Shown: positions 1 through 5,020 of the stretch, piece by piece
Layout: each line of letters begins with the position of its first letter
Numbering within the stretch: position 1 is the first letter of the stretch
Source: Candidatus Didemnitutus sp.
GTDB lineage: Bacteria; Verrucomicrobiota; Verrucomicrobiia; Opitutales; Opitutaceae
Assembly: GCA_030682505.1 (NCBI GenBank)
Contig: JAUXOH010000151.1
Span: forward strand, 1 to 5,020
Direction of reading: 5' to 3'
Length of the DNA stretch: 5,020 bases
The notes under the pieces: model-generated
Databases searched by the model: none
The model's input: the letters and a program-made list of their open reading frames with translations, nothing else
What the model was told of the DNA's origin: nothing
Program-made: the position numbers and the translations under genes

Positions 1-1
1 G

Positions 2-1747
2 AAGGCCCCCACTCCCGGCCTTCAGGCAAAATACCGCGAATCGCTCGCGGAGATCACCACCGCCTTCGAGACGCTGACGCTTGCCGCGGATTCGTCGTCA
101 CTGCCGGTGTTAAAGAAGGAGTCAGGAGACAGGAGTCAGGAGACAGGAGGGTCTGCATCGCCGCGGGCCGGATCTCCCGGAGGCGCGTCGCTCGACGACT
201 CACGCACTTCGGCACGTCCACAAGCGACGGCAGGAAAAAAGAAATCCTCCTCGAAGGAATTCGCCCTCGTTGCCGTCATCGCCGTCGCCGTCCTCGGCGC
301 CGGTGGGTGGTTCGTGATGAAGACCCGGACCGAAAACGCGGAGGCGGCCCAGGCGGCCAAGACCGAGGCCGACCGCCTCGCCGCGCTGAAGACCTCCCTG
401 CGCAGCAAGCTCGCCGAGGTGCGCGTGGACTGGGAGGCGCACGAAAGCGACCTGCAGGACGCCGAGCGACGGGCCAACGAGCTCAAATCCGAATTGCGCG
501 GCTTGCGCGAGGCTCCGGCGATGAAGAAAGCCGAGCTTTCCGCGCAGGTCACCGCGCACGAACTTTACGCGAAATGGCTGAAAAGCCACCTCCTGCGCCA
601 TCCCGCCAAGCTGGCCCGCGTGCGCGCCGAGGAATTGCTCCAGGCCGGCGCCCCGGATGAAGCTTCCACAGTGATGGGCGAAATCACCGCCGCCCTCAAA
701 GAACTGGCCGAGGACATCACTTACCGGCGCCAATATTTCTTCGAAACCAGCACGAGCTTGCGCCTCCATTCCAAACCCGAGGGCGTGCTCTGGTTGCTAA
801 CCGATGCCTACGGCCGCACCCGGGAGGGCACGACCCCCGCCCAGTTGGAAGACCTGCCACTTACCCACCTCGTGACCAGCGGCGTGCCCGTTGCCCCGTT
901 CGGTGGCGTGGAACAGCGCGGTGAGTTGACCACCGGCACGATTTCCGTCCGCTTCTTTCGCCCCGGCTGGCCCGAGGTCGTCAGGAATACGACGGCCCTG
1001 CTCGATGACAACCCGGTCCTCGAGGCGGAATTCCCGGAGGGCTCGGTGGACGTCACGTCCCAACCCGCGGGCGTGCCTTTCACGGCCTCCAATGCGCTTG
1101 GGTGGAGCGCCACCGGGAAAACCCCGGCAACCCTGCAGGCCGTCCCCCCGGGACCGGTGACCGTCAAACTTTCGCGTCCGGGCTACCAGGATGTATCCGG
1201 CGAGGTGAAGGTGGTGGCCGGCAAGTCCACACCCCTCGCCCTCGACCAGCGGACGCAGGAGGTCAGCATCACGGTCGCCGAGTCCAACGTGGCCATCTTC
1301 GTCGACGACAAGTCAGTCGGTCCCAAGGCCGCCAGCCTCACGGACCTGCCCCCGGGGGAACACGCCTTGCGGCTCGAGACGAAGGGCTACCGGCCCTACC
1401 GGACAAAATTCGTGGTCCGGCAGGAGGGCACGAAGCTCAACCTGTCCTACAGCTTCAACCAGCTCATCGCCGAGACGATCACCTGCACCGCGTGCCAGGG
1501 CGCCGGACGCCTCCAGCACCAGCAAACCTGCAACCAGTGCCGGGGCAGCACCAAGGTGGATTGCCCGAGCTGCAAGAATGGCATCGCGGCCTACGACGCC
1601 GACGGCAAGTGGATCATGTGCAGCTATTGCAACCGCAAGGGCACCCTCCCTTGCGAATCGTGCACCGGCGGCATCCAACGCTGGCAGACCACCTGCACCA
1701 CCTGCAGCGGCGACGGCAAGGTCAGCCAGCTGCAGCTGTCGCCGTAG
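2..1747 (+). CDS. Membrane-anchored PEGA-repeat protein with C-terminal DnaJ-like CxxC cluster (5' partial)
   Basis: The frame is open from base 2 to the TAG at 1745-1747, giving 581 visible residues (numbered here from codon 2-4). A GTG at 107 is the first possible start inside the window. Codons 2-106 are GC3-rich and encode a plausible helical segment, so the gene most likely begins further upstream. Order of parts: helical tail (about 5-27); low-complexity Ser/Gly/Pro linker (about 30-80) ending in a Lys/Ser-rich cluster; one hydrophobic helix (87-106, FALVAV...WFVM); long Ala/Glu/Lys/Arg-rich helical or coiled-coil stretch (about 112-250); three PEGA-like beta repeats (about 255-345, 347-418, 421-485) with signature turns RPGW (320), RPGY (392) and KGYRPY (461); then six CxxC pairs (495-568), the first and last matching CxxCxGxG. 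By the positive-inside rule the tail is cytosolic and the PEGA/CxxC part extracytoplasmic. PEGA repeats often follow Ser/Thr kinase domains in related bacteria, so a kinase N-terminus is possible but unseen. The ligand is unknown. Confidence 0.85.
   Translation, partial: KAPTPGLQAKYRESLAEITTAFETLTLAADSSSLPVLKKESGDRSQETGGSASPRAGSPGGASLDDSRTSARPQATAGKKKSSSKEFALVAVIAVAVLGAGGWFVMKTRTENAEAAQAAKTEADRLAALKTSLRSKLAEVRVDWEAHESDLQDAERRANELKSELRGLREAPAMKKAELSAQVTAHELYAKWLKSHLLRHPAKLARVRAEELLQAGAPDEASTVMGEITAALKELAEDITYRRQYFFETSTSLRLHSKPEGVLWLLTDAYGRTREGTTPAQLEDLPLTHLVTSGVPVAPFGGVEQRGELTTGTISVRFFRPGWPEVVRNTTALLDDNPVLEAEFPEGSVDVTSQPAGVPFTASNALGWSATGKTPATLQAVPPGPVTVKLSRPGYQDVSGEVKVVAGKSTPLALDQRTQEVSITVAESNVAIFVDDKSVGPKAASLTDLPPGEHALRLETKGYRPYRTKFVVRQEGTKLNLSYSFNQLIAETITCTACQGAGRLQHQQTCNQCRGSTKVDCPSCKNGIAAYDADGKWIMCSYCNRKGTLPCESCTGGIQRWQTTCTTCSGDGKVSQLQLSP
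120..147. repeat. Tandem heptamer repeat AGTCAGG/AGACAGG (four units)
   Basis: Four perfect alternating heptamers occupy this stretch (AGTCAGG, AGACAGG, AGTCAGG, AGACAGG), equivalent to two copies of a 14-bp unit, followed by a partial AGG. They lie inside the open frame of the PEGA-repeat protein and encode part of its low-complexity linker just before the membrane helix. The 7-bp unit is not a multiple of three, so gain or loss of units would normally shift the frame. Short tandem heptamers of this kind occur dispersed between genes in some bacteria; whether this one is dispersed in this genome cannot be seen from one window. Confidence 0.85.
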
Positions 1748-1751
1748 CCGG

Positions 1752-1859
1752 CTTCGACGGATCGAAGTTGGAGGCGGGACCATCAGTCCCGCGAGGCCTG
1801 CTTCGAGAATGCGCCCGACGCATACCCCGGTGCGAGCATCGGTAGCTTTCACCGTACCG
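1752..1859. repeat. Cluster of four inverted repeats between convergent genes
   Basis: Four perfect inverted repeats follow each other: CTTCGA-4-TCGAAG at 1752-1767, GCGGGAC-5-GTCCCGC at 1774-1792, ATGCG-5-CGCAT at 1809-1823, and CGGTA-10-TACCG at 1840-1859. They fill the gap between the stop of the PEGA-repeat gene and the stop of the convergent PIN toxin gene. None is followed by a T tract, so classical intrinsic termination is not supported. A structured 3'-end barrier for both converging transcripts or a REP-like dispersed element is more likely. The 7-bp GC-rich hairpin is the most convincing member; the two 5-bp ones are weak individually. Confidence 0.55.
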
Positions 1860-1871
1860 CGACCGTTGCCC

Positions 1872-2255
1872 TCAATCTTTCTTGGGCTTCGCCTTGAAGC
1901 GCACGCCGGGGCGGCCGGTGAAGTGTTCGTCCTGGGTCCAAAGTGTCGCTTGGTGCAATCTGGTCGTGGCGTAGATAATGGCATCCGCCAAGGCGAGGCC
2001 CTCCTCGTGACCGACGGCTGCTGCCTCCAAGGCCAGATGACTGTCCAAATCAACCACCTTACCCTGCTGCATGACTGCGACCGCCAGCAGGGCCTCATCC
2101 TCCCCCCGTTCGCGCAAGACCACCTTGAATACTTCACACAGGCAGATCGTGGGCACGATCAACTTGTCGGTCGCCTCAATCGCCGCCGCAAAGTAACCGG
2201 CATTTTTCTCCCCCGCCAGATAGGCGAGCCAGGCGGAGGAATCCACCACGTTCAT
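1872..2255 (-). CDS. vapC: VapC-like PIN-domain ribonuclease toxin
   Basis: This 127-residue protein is the usual length for a single PIN domain and has the expected acidic metal-binding residues: D5 in the opening VVDSS strand, E41 (CEVFK), D91 (LADAIIYATT) and D109 (TQDEHF). PIN toxins of this class are Mg2+/Mn2+-dependent RNases that cut tRNA, rRNA or mRNA; the target cannot be told from sequence. The start ATG (2253-2255) overlaps the antitoxin stop as ATGA, so translation is probably coupled, which fits the weak ribosome-binding site ahead of it. The Lys-rich C-terminus (KAKPKK) is a short basic tail. All four acidic positions are present, so the toxin looks intact. Function as a toxin is inferred from family and pairing. 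Confidence 0.92.
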   Translation of the reverse strand: MNVVDSSAWLAYLAGEKNAGYFAAAIEATDKLIVPTICLCEVFKVVLRERGEDEALLAVAVMQQGKVVDLDSHLALEAAAVGHEEGLALADAIIYATTRLHQATLWTQDEHFTGRPGVRFKAKPKKD

Positions 2256-2458
2256 ACCCGGTCGCCGGCGCGGACAAACTTGGTGTCAATCCCCCGGATA
2301 AATCCGCGCAGATCGCGGACCTTGGGGACCGGGATGATCTCGATCCGGTTGCGATAGTGAATCACGTGGGCTTTCTCGCCCGAGCGAATGCCCATGGCCT
2401 CACGAATGCTCAGGGGAATAACCACCTGATACTTGGGGGATATGGTGACCGTTTCCAT
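2252..2458 (-). CDS. vapB: AbrB/SpoVT-type antitoxin of the PIN toxin
   Basis: The protein has 68 residues if it starts at the ATG at 2456-2458, giving METVTISPKYQVVIP, the standard opening of an AbrB-type swapped-hairpin DNA-binding domain (about residues 2-47). An in-frame ATG at 2504-2506 would add 16 residues that do not fit the family, so the inner start is preferred. The C-terminal segment LRGFIRGIDTKF...DRV resembles the toxin-wrapping tail of antitoxins paired with PIN toxins. By analogy it binds and inhibits the downstream toxin and, with it, represses the operon. Its TGA overlaps the toxin ATG. No good Shine-Dalgarno precedes the chosen start. It lies 56 bases downstream of the hsp70 stop on the same strand. 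Confidence 0.92.
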   Translation of the reverse strand: METVTISPKYQVVIPLSIREAMGIRSGEKAHVIHYRNRIEIIPVPKVRDLRGFIRGIDTKFVRAGDRV

Positions 2459-2465
2459 GTCGTTA

Positions 2466-2494
2466 AACGATGTCCCGATCGATCTGGCTGTCAA
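2466..2494 (-). promoter_or_regulatory. Possible promoter of the vapBC pair
   Basis: On the minus strand a perfect TTGACA (2494-2489) lies in the short gap and 3' end region after hsp70. With a 17-base spacer the -10 position reads ATCGTT (2471-2466), a poor match. A GATCGATC palindrome lies inside the spacer and could be part of an autoregulatory operator. If used, transcription would start at or just before the antitoxin ATG, giving a nearly leaderless message and explaining the lack of a Shine-Dalgarno. The evidence is one good hexamer, so this is tentative. Confidence 0.3.
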
Positions 2495-2514
2495 TCCAGG
2501 GATCAAAACCGCGC

Positions 2515-4026
2515 TCAGGCCCGCACGGCGAGCTTCTCGATCTGCGCATACATGGCGGTGAGGTCGGCCTCGGCCTGTTTCGAAAACTCGCGCGCCACCG
2601 ATTCGCCAGTGCGGCCGTCGGTCGCCGTGACCGTGACGCGACCCGTGCCGTCGTAACCCATCTCAACCGCGACCGGATGCCCGGCCTCGGGCCGGCGGAT
2701 CGGCCCGAAGGAAAATTGCCCGAGCGTCTCGGGCGGCGTGAAGGGGTCCTTGCGCTGGAGCAGCTCGATCGAGAGCGAGGTCTGGTCGGCCTTCTGGGTG
2801 TAGAAGGTCTGCTTGGCCGTCGTCGGCACCGGCACGTTCTTCTCAATCATGGCATGGAAGACCGGCTTGCGCTCCTTGGGGTCGAAGACGCGCAACCCGA
2901 GCTCGTTGCTCGTCACCTGCTGCTTGAGCGGCGGGGCGGCGGTTTTCTTCGTGCCGTGGAATTGCTCGGCGAGCAGCGCGGCTCCGTAGGCAATCGAGGC
3001 GTGCGGCTGCTCGCGGCGGATGCGCGCCGGCTGCAGCGCGCTCATCTCACGCACCTTGCGCTCGATGCACGGCACGAGACTGGAACCGCCCGTCAGGATC
3101 AATTCGTCGATGTCGTCCCACGACAGGCTCTGGCTCTTCAACGCGCGCTCGCAGACTTCCTGACACGCCTCGAGCCAGGGCTCGGCGGCGGTCTCGAACT
3201 GCGCCCGGTTGAAAGTCACGCGCAGCGATTTGCCTCCGAGGATCACGGGCTTGCTGACGACGTTGGTGGACGGGGCCGAAAGCGCGATCTTGGTCTGCGT
3301 GGCGAACTGCCGCAGCCGCTGCGCGGCCTCGGGATCCTGACGCGGGTCGGACCCAAACTGACCGCGGAACTGGTCGGCGACGATGCCCATGATGAGCTCG
3401 TCGAAATTCTTGCCGCCGATGTTGTCCGCGCCCTCCGTGGCGATCGCGTAGAGCCCTTCCGGCGTGGCGCTGAGAATCGTGGCGTCGAGCGTGCCGCCTC
3501 CGATGTCGAAGACGAAGATCAGCCGCTCCCCACCCTTGGTGTTCAGCCCGAAGAACGTCGCCGCCGCGAGCGGCTCCTCGACGAGGCCGAGCACGGGAAT
3601 GCCGGCGAGCCGCCCGGCGTTGACCGTGGCCTGCCGTTGCGCGTCATTGAAATTCGCCGGCACGGTGATGACGGCACCGGTGATCGATTCGCTCAGGGCC
3701 GCTTCGGCATCCTCCTTGAGCTTGCGCAGCACCAGGGCCGAGATCGCCTCCGGTGTGTAAGTCTGGCCCAGGTGGTCGGTGAGCAGCGTCTTGTTCGCCT
3801 GCCCCATGCTCAGCTTGGCAAACCGGCACATCGGCAAACCCGGTTCCTCCTGCAGCAACTCCTCCAGCAGGTCGCCGACAATCGCTCCGCGCTCGCCGAC
3901 GTGCACCACCGAGGGCGTCTGAAACCGCTGCGGGTCGCGCCGCGAGGGGATCAGGGTCGGGGTGCCCGTGGAGTTGACGTAACTGATCAGCGAAAACGTG
4001 GTGCCTAGATCAATGCCGACGATCAT
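2515..4026 (-). CDS. Short, lidless Hsp70-family chaperone (DnaK/HscC-like paralogue)
   Basis: The 503-residue product (start ATG 4024-4026, directly before the family's first strand IVGIDLGTT) has a complete Hsp70 ATPase domain: phosphate-1 motif GIDLGTT (4-10), catalytic Lys K71, VITVPANFNDAQR (119-131), EEPLAAA with E151, phosphate-2 DIGGGTLD (174-181) and the adenosine motif LTGGSSLVP (311-319). A beta substrate-binding domain follows (about 374-480, including the LGQFSFGPI region), but only about 22 residues remain after it, so the alpha-helical lid is missing; DnaK is about 640 residues. The hydrophobic DVLLLD-type interdomain linker is replaced by PPLKQQV near 365-371. An upstream in-frame ATG at 4096-4098 is less likely because it adds a non-family extension. 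Expected role: cytosolic ATP-dependent binding of specific client peptides. No grpE or dnaJ is adjacent, so it is probably a specialised paralogue and not the housekeeping DnaK. Confidence 0.93.
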   Translation of the reverse strand: MIVGIDLGTTFSLISYVNSTGTPTLIPSRRDPQRFQTPSVVHVGERGAIVGDLLEELLQEEPGLPMCRFAKLSMGQANKTLLTDHLGQTYTPEAISALVLRKLKEDAEAALSESITGAVITVPANFNDAQRQATVNAGRLAGIPVLGLVEEPLAAATFFGLNTKGGERLIFVFDIGGGTLDATILSATPEGLYAIATEGADNIGGKNFDELIMGIVADQFRGQFGSDPRQDPEAAQRLRQFATQTKIALSAPSTNVVSKPVILGGKSLRVTFNRAQFETAAEPWLEACQEVCERALKSQSLSWDDIDELILTGGSSLVPCIERKVREMSALQPARIRREQPHASIAYGAALLAEQFHGTKKTAAPPLKQQVTSNELGLRVFDPKERKPVFHAMIEKNVPVPTTAKQTFYTQKADQTSLSIELLQRKDPFTPPETLGQFSFGPIRRPEAGHPVAVEMGYDGTGRVTVTATDGRTGESVAREFSKQAEADLTAMYAQIEKLAVRA

Positions 4027-4057
4027 GTGCCCCAAGGACACACGCACTCGGAGGCCC

Positions 4058-4077
4058 TGCCAAGCAACAAGTTGGCA
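4058..4077. promoter_or_regulatory. Inverted repeat TGCCAA-N8-TTGGCA upstream of hsp70
   Basis: Perfect 6-bp arms are separated by 8 bases, and the nearest arm lies 31 bases before the Hsp70 ATG. It could be a dimeric repressor operator overlapping the promoter, or a hairpin in the 5' leader. It is not the CIRCE heat-shock operator, whose arms are TTAGCACTC/GAGTGCTAA. I could not identify convincing -35/-10 boxes around it. The same gap carries the divergent small membrane-protein gene, which starts 120 bases away. Confidence 0.4.
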
Positions 4078-4197
4078 CGTCACAGCTTCCTTACCCACTT
4101 TACCTCTCGCCGCGCCACGCCCCCACCGGTCGATTCCCGGAATTTTGCAGGATTTTCACCTCAAGAACGCGGGATTTGCGCCGACGTTCAGGGAACC

Positions 4198-4347
4198 ATG
4201 GCAAAAACCACGCGCATTGAGGAGTCGAACGCTTGGCTCGAACAGGATCGTCGCGAGCGCTTTCGCATCGCCGCGACCATCCTCACCTACGGTGGCGCGG
4301 TCTTCGCCGGCATGATCATGCTCATTGTCGGGCTCGCTCAAAGCTGA
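4198..4347 (+). CDS. Small single-helix membrane protein (49 aa), function unknown
   Basis: The start is the ATG at 4198-4200, preceded by AGG five bases upstream (caggGAACCatg). The same frame is open upstream to an ATG at 4027, but that stretch is proline/histidine-rich and not protein-like. The product has a charged N-terminal half (IEESNAWLEQDRRERFR, residues 7-23) and one hydrophobic helix (about 25-47, rich in Ile, Ala, Gly and Met) ending in LAQS. Positive charge just before the helix predicts the N-terminus in the cytosol. I recognise no family. It is divergent from hsp70 and followed 61 bases later by a strong intrinsic terminator, so it is probably a single-gene transcript. The terminator and Shine-Dalgarno make it more credible than its length alone would. 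Confidence 0.68.
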   Translation: MAKTTRIEESNAWLEQDRRERFRIAATILTYGGAVFAGMIMLIVGLAQS

Positions 4348-4407
4348 GCGCCACGTCGCATCACTGACCGCGCTCGGAACTTCGGGCGCCCCGGTTCTCC
4401 TTTTCCT

Positions 4408-4441
4408 GCGCCGGGCGATTTTCGCCGCGGCGCTTTTTGTT
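4408..4441 (+). terminator. Rho-independent terminator after the small membrane-protein gene
   Basis: GCGCCG at 4408-4413 pairs with CGGCGC at 4428-4433 except for one bulged G, and GGCGA (4414-4418) pairs with TCGCC (4422-4426). This gives about an 11-bp GC-rich stem with a three-base T loop, followed directly by TTTTTGTT. It is well placed to end the transcript of the 49-codon gene and to insulate the MFS gene downstream. Confidence 0.85.
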
Positions 4442-4675
4442 GCCCGCGCGCGCGTATTCGCTCGTCGACGCCGCGAAGACCTTCGGCCGGCGAATCCTCA
4501 AAAGTGCGGCGCAGAAAATCTTCGCGGAGGGTCTGCAAATCTTGCGCCCCCGACTCCACCGAAGCTGGGTCAACGGCGGCGATTTCTCGAATGAAATTTC
4601 AGCGACGCTATTACGCGACAGGATGCCGCATTTCGTGGTCGATGTTCACTCAAAGACACCCAATCTGCCGACACT
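4442..4675. other. Apparent non-coding region upstream of the MFS transporter gene
   Basis: Together with 4348-4407 this gives over 300 bases between the small gene and the transporter. Frames open here on both strands encode Arg/Ala/Pro-rich sequences with no domain character and are probably chance. Visible structure: an imperfect hairpin at 4469-4492 (CGCCG/CGGCG outer arms, CGAA/TTCG inner arms) without a T tract, and an ATTTC-6-GAAAT inverted repeat at 4582-4597, which could be an operator. A TATTAC at 4609-4614 might be a -10 box but has no good -35 partner. Composition becomes less GC-rich after about 4590, as expected for a promoter or leader region. Confidence 0.45.
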
Positions 4676-5020
4676 ATCGAATCTCGAGCCACCAAAATTC
4701 GCGGCCTGCGCTGGTATATTGTCGGCCTGCTGGCGGTTGCCTCAGAGCTTAACTACCTGGACCGGCAAGCCCTCTCGGTCCTCGCCCAGACCATTCAGGA
4801 CGAACTGGGATTCACGACGATCGAGTATTCCTACATCACCTCGGCCTTCCTCGCGAGCTACACGGTGATGTATCTGGTGAGCGGTCGGCTCGTCGACTGG
4901 CTGGGCACGCGCAAATCGTTTCCGCTCTTTGTCGGCGGCTGGTCCCTCGCGACCATGTTGCATTTTTTCGCGCGGACCCCCTTTCAGTTTGCCACGTGCC
5001 GCTTCCTGCTGGGCGCCACC
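4676..5020 (+). CDS. MFS transporter, anion:cation symporter type (3' partial; start codon unclear)
   Basis: From 4703 to the right edge the frame encodes 106 continuous residues typical of an MFS N-terminus: GLRWYIVGLL in helix 1, the NYLDRQALSVLAQ signature seen in hexuronate/glucarate/galactonate-type symporters, helix 2 (about YSYITSAFLASYTVMYLVSG), the loop motif GRLVDWLGTRKS matching MFS motif A, and helix 3. The protein probably imports a sugar acid or related carboxylate by proton symport; the substrate is inferred from family only. The frame is open back to a TGA at 4592-4594 yet contains no ATG, GTG or TTG before GTG 4865, which would delete helix 1 and part of helix 2. Candidate non-standard starts are ATC 4676 (used here), ATT 4697 or CTG 4706. 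Alternatively a one-base error or frameshift in the A run at 4694-4697 hides the start; adding one A would join the ATG at 4623 to this frame. Confidence 0.82.
   Translation, partial: MESRATKIRGLRWYIVGLLAVASELNYLDRQALSVLAQTIQDELGFTTIEYSYITSAFLASYTVMYLVSGRLVDWLGTRKSFPLFVGGWSLATMLHFFARTPFQFATCRFLLGAT

Noticed and set aside
200..769. Long minus-strand frames opposite the PEGA-repeat gene
   Set aside because: They mirror a GC3-rich coding region, have no recognisable motifs, and the plus frame has domain evidence.
1102..1845. Plus-strand 247-codon frame overlapping the 3' half of the PEGA-repeat gene
   Set aside because: It is a +1 shadow rich in Arg, Gly, Pro and His. The overlapping frame carries the PEGA and CxxC motifs.
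1578..2357. Plus-strand 259-codon frame across the convergent gap and vapC
   Set aside because: It runs antisense to an intact PIN toxin and out of frame with the CxxC region; there is no domain support.
2470..4008. A 512-codon open frame antisense to hsp70
   Set aside because: It is codon-register antisense to a clearly homologous Hsp70 gene. In GC-rich genes TTA, CTA and TCA codons are rare, so the opposite strand stays open. The translation is Arg/Leu/Gly-rich with no domain character.
4058..4077. CIRCE heat-shock operator
   Set aside because: The inverted repeat has different arm sequence, arm length and spacing from CIRCE, so HrcA control is not supported.
4027..4197. N-terminal extension of the small membrane protein to ATG 4027
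   Set aside because: The added 57 residues are Pro/His/Ser/Arg-rich and cross the probable hsp70 regulatory region. The Shine-Dalgarno and protein-like sequence favour ATG 4198.
4338..4573. Minus-strand frames of 70-73 codons opposite the terminator region
   Set aside because: They are Arg-rich, lack a ribosome-binding site, overlap an intrinsic terminator and show no family resemblance.
1..5020. CRISPR array, tRNA or rRNA genes, insertion-sequence ends
   Set aside because: No regularly spaced repeats, cloverleaf-like sequence, rRNA-like stretch, transposase or terminal inverted repeats with target duplications were seen on either strand.

Overview
The window is GC-rich, and its genes strongly prefer G or C at third codon positions. 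The mix of a PEGA-repeat membrane protein, a short Hsp70 paralogue, an AbrB/PIN toxin-antitoxin pair and an anion:cation-symporter-type MFS transporter suggests a Verrucomicrobiota bacterium, possibly Opitutaceae. This is an impression from family content and composition; no database search was made.

Layout. (1) 2-1747, plus strand: the 3' part of a large membrane-anchored protein, open at the left edge. It has a cytosolic tail, a low-complexity linker carrying a DNA heptamer repeat, one transmembrane helix, a long helical/coiled-coil stretch, about three PEGA-like repeats and a C-terminal cluster of six CxxC motifs resembling the DnaJ zinc region. The missing N-terminus may be a Ser/Thr kinase domain, which is inferred. 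(2) 1748-1871: a short convergent intergenic region packed with four inverted repeats. (3) 1872-2458, minus strand: a PIN-domain toxin and AbrB-type antitoxin pair (vapBC-like) with ATGA stop/start overlap. (4) 2515-4026, minus strand: a 503-residue Hsp70-family protein with an intact ATPase core but no helical lid and no recognisable hydrophobic interdomain linker. (5) 4027-4197: a divergent intergenic region with a 20-bp inverted repeat 31 bases upstream of the Hsp70 start. (6) 4198-4347, plus strand: a 49-residue single-helix membrane protein, followed by a good intrinsic terminator at 4408-4441. (7) About 4442-4675: apparent non-coding DNA. (8) About 4676 to the right edge, plus strand: the N-terminal part of an MFS transporter whose frame has no ATG, GTG or TTG before the first membrane helix.

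Gene relationships. hsp70, antitoxin and toxin lie in the same direction and could share readthrough transcription, although the antitoxin has a possible promoter of its own. The PEGA/CxxC gene converges on them. The most intriguing hypothesis is a functional link between the lidless Hsp70 and the neighbouring protein with DnaJ-like cysteine motifs. Convergent orientation and the predicted extracytoplasmic position of the cysteines argue against a simple cochaperone pair. Most of the window looks like recognisable families in an unusual combination, and I do not see a clearly new defence or mobile system.
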